Assembly: GCF_001447155.2 (NCBI RefSeq)
Contig: NZ_CP014754.1
Location: 3,720,001-3,784,000, forward strand
Direction of reading: 5' to 3'
DNA length: 64,000 nucleotides
Source of the DNA: Marinobacter sp. LQ44
GTDB taxonomy: Bacteria; Pseudomonadota; Gammaproteobacteria; Pseudomonadales; Oleiphilaceae
Shown: piece by piece, positions 61,253 through 64,000 of the stretch
Layout: the number at the start of each line of letters is the position of its first letter
Numbering within the stretch: position 1 is the first letter of the stretch
Notes under the pieces: generated by a model
Told to the model about the DNA's origin: nothing
The model's input: only the letters and a program-made list of their open reading frames with translations
Database searches by the model: none
Position numbers and translations under genes: made by a program

Positions 61253-62056
61253 ATGAGTGAACAGTTCGTTCTCGAGACCCGTAACCTGGTCAAGGAATTC
61301 AAAGGGTTTGTAGCGGTTGATAACGTCAACCTGCAGGTCCGTCAGGGTGATATCCATGCACTGATCGGGCCCAATGGCGCGGGCAAGACCACGGTCTTTA
61401 ACCTGCTGACCAAATTCCTGAGCCCGACCAGAGGCCAGATCCTCTACCACGGTGAAGACATCACCTCCCTGAAGTCTGCGGCCATTGCCCGTAAGGGTAT
61501 CGTCCGCTCGTTCCAGATCTCAGCGGTGTTTCCCCATATGACGGCGCTGGAGAATATCCGCATTGCGCTGCAAACCGCAGAGGGCACGTCTTTCAGCTTC
61601 TGGAAATCCGGTGCCTCCCTGAACCGGCTGAACCAGCGCTGCATGGAATTGCTGGATTCCGTCGGCCTTATCGAGTTTGCCAACACCACCACCGTAGAAC
61701 TGGCCTATGGCCGCAAGCGTGCGCTGGAACTGGCCACCACCCTGGCGATGGAGCCCAAGCTGCTGTTGCTGGACGAACCAACCCAGGGCATGGGATCGGA
61801 AGACGTAGACCGGGTAGTAGAGTTGGTTCGCAAGGCCGCCGCTGGCCGCACCGTCTTGATGGTGGAGCACAACCTGAGTGTGGTCAGCAAATTGTGCGAC
61901 CGCATTACGGTGCTGGCTCAGGGTGCTGTGCTGACGGAAGGCGATTATCAAGCTGTCTCTGCAGACCCGAGAGTCCGTGAAGTGTACATGGGCAGCGATG
62001 GCAGCGGAGAACGCGGTGGCAAGAGTCCCGCCGAGCAGGCGGAGGCAGCACAATGA
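61253..62056 (+). CDS. livG: Branched-chain-type ABC transporter ATPase (LivG-like)
   Basis: 267 residues from the ATG at 61253 (AAGGTGA upstream). Walker A GPNGAGKTTVFN (about 35-46), Q-loop in RSFQISAVFPHM, the LivG insert with the extra N-terminal helices, the signature-like VELAYGRKRALELA and Walker B LLLLDEPTQGM. It energises import together with LivF. The permeases LivH/LivM are not in the window and are presumably beyond the right edge. Confidence 0.92.
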   Translation: MSEQFVLETRNLVKEFKGFVAVDNVNLQVRQGDIHALIGPNGAGKTTVFNLLTKFLSPTRGQILYHGEDITSLKSAAIARKGIVRSFQISAVFPHMTALENIRIALQTAEGTSFSFWKSGASLNRLNQRCMELLDSVGLIEFANTTTVELAYGRKRALELATTLAMEPKLLLLDEPTQGMGSEDVDRVVELVRKAAAGRTVLMVEHNLSVVSKLCDRITVLAQGAVLTEGDYQAVSADPRVREVYMGSDGSGERGGKSPAEQAEAAQ

Positions 62057-62775
62057 GACAGAATCCCCAGAAAGACTACGAACAGTTGCGTGTGTCTGGC
62101 CTGCACGCCTTTTACGGCGAATCTCACATTCTCCATGGCGTTGACCTGGTGGTTAAGCGTGGCGAGCTGGTCACCCTGCTTGGCCGCAACGGCGCCGGCC
62201 GCAGCACCACCCTTAAGGCCATTATGAATATGGTGGGCCGCCGGACTGGTTCCATCATGATCAACGGCGAAGAAACCATGCAGTGCGCGCCGCACCATAT
62301 TGCGAGGTTGGGAGTGGGGTATTGCCCCGAACACCGGGGCATTTTTTCCTCTCTCAACGTCCAGGAAAACCTCACCTTGCCGCCGGTGGTGCGCAGTGGC
62401 GGTATGAGCCTGGAAGACATCTACAACATGTTCCCAAACTTGTATGAACGTCGGTTCAGCCAGGGCACCAAGCTGTCCGGTGGCGAGCAGCAGATGCTGG
62501 CGATGGCCCGCATCCTGCGCACCGGCGCCAACATGCTCCTGCTGGATGAGATCACGGAAGGGCTTGCGCCCGTGATCGTAGAGAAGTTGGGCGAGGTGCT
62601 GATGGCGCTCAAAGAGAAAGGCCTGACCATCATACTGGTTGAACAGAATTTCCACTTTGCAGCCCCGCTGGCTGACCGGCATTACGTGGTTGAGCATGGG
62701 CAGATTGTGGAAGAAATCCACGCCGATGAACTGAGTGCCAAACAATCGGTGCTGGACGGCTATTTGGGGGTCTGA
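62053..62775 (+). CDS. livF: Branched-chain-type ABC transporter ATPase (LivF-like), Walker A Lys replaced by Arg
   Basis: 240 residues; start overlaps the livG stop (ATGA). Walker A reads GRNGAGRSTTLK (about 40-51): the invariant Lys is Arg (codon CGC). Signature LSGGEQQMLAMARIL, Walker B MLLLDEITEGLAP and the His-switch-like VEQNFHF are otherwise normal. The Lys to Arg change usually abolishes ATP hydrolysis, so this half may be a degenerate site working with LivG. Confidence 0.9.
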   Translation: MRQNPQKDYEQLRVSGLHAFYGESHILHGVDLVVKRGELVTLLGRNGAGRSTTLKAIMNMVGRRTGSIMINGEETMQCAPHHIARLGVGYCPEHRGIFSSLNVQENLTLPPVVRSGGMSLEDIYNMFPNLYERRFSQGTKLSGGEQQMLAMARILRTGANMLLLDEITEGLAPVIVEKLGEVLMALKEKGLTIILVEQNFHFAAPLADRHYVVEHGQIVEEIHADELSAKQSVLDGYLGV

Positions 62776-62845
62776 ACTCCGGATAGAGCGAAAGTAATAA
62801 AACCAACAACACTAACCAACGCAAGACAGTAGCGGAGATACAACA

Positions 62846-64000
62846 ATGACAATGACCAAAAAGCTTCTGACCTCAGCCGTTGCATCAGCTCTGATGGTAA
62901 GTGGCGCACAGGCCGCCATTTCTGACAACACGGTCAAGATTGGCTATCTGGCCGACATGTCTGGCACCTATCGTGACCTGGCAGGCCCGAACGGCCTTAA
63001 GGCTCTTGAAATGGCGGTCAAGGATTTTGGTGGCACTGTGAACGGTGCCAAGATCGAAGTCGTCAGTGCCGATGACCGTAACAATCCGGACGCTTCTTCC
63101 AGCACCGTTCGCCGCTGGGTGGAAAACGACAAGGTGGATATGGTCGCGGGCATGGTGGCTTCGTCTGTCACCATCGCGGTCAGCAAGATCCTTGAGGAGA
63201 ATGACCGGCTGGGTATTGTCTCCGGCTCTGCCGCTTCCAGCATCACCAACGAACATTGTACCGCTAACCACATCCACTATGTGTATGACACCTATCCGCT
63301 GGCCAACGGCACCGCCAGTGCGGTGGTTAAAGAGGGCGGCAAGAGCTGGTACCTGATGACCGCAGACTACGCCTTCGGCCACGCCCTGGAAGCAGACGTT
63401 ACCCGCGTGGTGGAGGCCAACGGGGGTGAGATCGTCGGCTCTGTGCGCCATCCGTTCCCGACCCAGGATTTCTCCTCCTTCGTGCTGCAGGCCCAGGCTT
63501 CAGGTGTCGATGTCGTTGGCCTGGCCAACGCCGGTTCCGACACCACCAACGCCATCACCACCGCCAGTGAATTCGGTGTTACCCAGGCGGGCCAAACCCT
63601 GGCAGCCTTGCTGCTGTTCCTGACCGACGTGCACGCGCTGGGTGTCGACACAGCCCAGGGTATCCAGCTCACCACCGGCTGGTACTGGGACATGAACGAT
63701 GCCACCCGGGAGTGGTCAGACCGCTTCATGAAAGAAACCGGTGTGCGCCCCACCATGGTGCATGCGGGTATCTATTCCAGCACCCTGCATTACCTGAATG
63801 CCGTGGCCGCGGCAGGGTCGGACGATGCCCAAACCGTTCGCAAGCAGATGATGGACACACCCATCAACGACATGTTCGCCACCAACGGTCGTATCCGTGC
63901 CGACGGCCGGATGGTGCACGACATGTATCTGGCCGAGGTGAAAACACCGGCGGAATCCAACAACGAATGGGATCTGTACAAGATCCTGCGGACCATTCCG
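62846..64000 (+). CDS. ABC transporter substrate-binding protein (LivK/Peripla_BP_6-type), 3' end beyond window
   Basis: 385 codons without a stop to the window edge. Signal peptide (about 1-23), then the periplasmic binding fold: KIGYLADMSGTYRDLAGP, VVSADDRNNPDASSSTVRRW, AFGHALEADVTRVVEANGG and ATREWSDRFMKETGVRP. Good ribosome binding site (GGAG). Ligand specificity is unknown; amide-, urea- or carboxylate-binding members have a similar layout. Confidence 0.9.
   Translation, partial: MTMTKKLLTSAVASALMVSGAQAAISDNTVKIGYLADMSGTYRDLAGPNGLKALEMAVKDFGGTVNGAKIEVVSADDRNNPDASSSTVRRWVENDKVDMVAGMVASSVTIAVSKILEENDRLGIVSGSAASSITNEHCTANHIHYVYDTYPLANGTASAVVKEGGKSWYLMTADYAFGHALEADVTRVVEANGGEIVGSVRHPFPTQDFSSFVLQAQASGVDVVGLANAGSDTTNAITTASEFGVTQAGQTLAALLLFLTDVHALGVDTAQGIQLTTGWYWDMNDATREWSDRFMKETGVRPTMVHAGIYSSTLHYLNAVAAAGSDDAQTVRKQMMDTPINDMFATNGRIRADGRMVHDMYLAEVKTPAESNNEWDLYKILRTIP

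Overview
The window looks like chromosome of a marine gammaproteobacterium, most likely Marinobacter or a close relative. The basis is the fairly high GC content, the PA2778/PA2779-type pair, the FilA-like/choice-of-anchor D pair, the MmsR-controlled valine pathway and the acyl-CoA synthetase/ABC-transporter cluster. This is judged by eye, without a database search. No rRNA, tRNA or CRISPR array was seen. No gene-free stretch exceeds about 300 bases; the longest gaps (about 2545-2790, 3816-4007, 10738-10919, 12169-12358, 23105-23347, 26556-26770, 27875-28144, 37165-37430, 58898-59101) hold promoters, repeats or nothing recognisable.

Layout. 1-2.5 kb: a FilA-like surface protein (cut by the left edge) and a choice-of-anchor D protein. 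2.8-12.8 kb: an AraC regulator, a methyltransferase, an IS1182-type element, a C39-like peptidase pair, a phospholipase D-like protein, a glutamine amidotransferase, a YeeN-type factor, a Sel1 protein, an oxygen-binding di-iron protein and an SRPBCC protein. 12.9-23.1 kb: a type VI secretion island with VgrG, DUF4123 adaptor, a large VasX-like effector and a DUF6708-like putative immunity protein. All four are translationally coupled. An IS3 element, an IS256 remnant and a SUMF1-type lipoprotein follow. 23.3-28.1 kb: two DUF3592-type membrane proteins, a subtilisin, a DCC thiol oxidoreductase and an AI-2E-type permease. 28.1-33.1 kb: an alcohol dehydrogenase/proline-racemase pair and an ECF sigma/anti-sigma operon ending in a methyltransferase-membrane fusion, with a divergent cupin. 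33.2-37.2 kb: a complete polyamine ABC operon (potFGHI type). 37.4-45.6 kb: a metalloprotease-like lipoprotein, a penicillin acylase, a second ECF sigma/anti-sigma operon, XdhC and MmsR. 45.7-51.2 kb: the valine degradation operon from isobutyryl-CoA to propionyl-CoA. 51.3-54.9 kb: accessory DNA with an acyltransferase, an SGNH hydrolase, a DUF2235 remnant, a ParDE module framed as an integron gene cassette, an alpha/beta hydrolase and a membrane protein gene broken by an amber codon. 54.9-58.9 kb: SDR, LysR and DJ-1/PfpI genes, the last two split by an IS1380 element. 59.1-64 kb: an acyl-CoA synthetase, a thioesterase and a LivG/LivF/substrate-binding ABC system running off the right edge.

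How the parts work together. The T6SS genes form a self-contained delivery, loading, effector and immunity cassette on a GC-rich VgrG scaffold, and base composition falls sharply inside the VgrG tail. The mms operon supplies the whole lower valine pathway under its own AraC-type regulator. The 59-64 kb cluster joins uptake and CoA activation of an acid, and both of its transcription units carry a similar TTTACGTA-centred palindrome. Two insertion sequences (IS1182 and IS1380) landed exactly at gene ends with 4-bp target duplications (CTAG and CTAA), so the flanking reading frames survived, but the IS1380 copy separates a start codon from its ribosome binding site.
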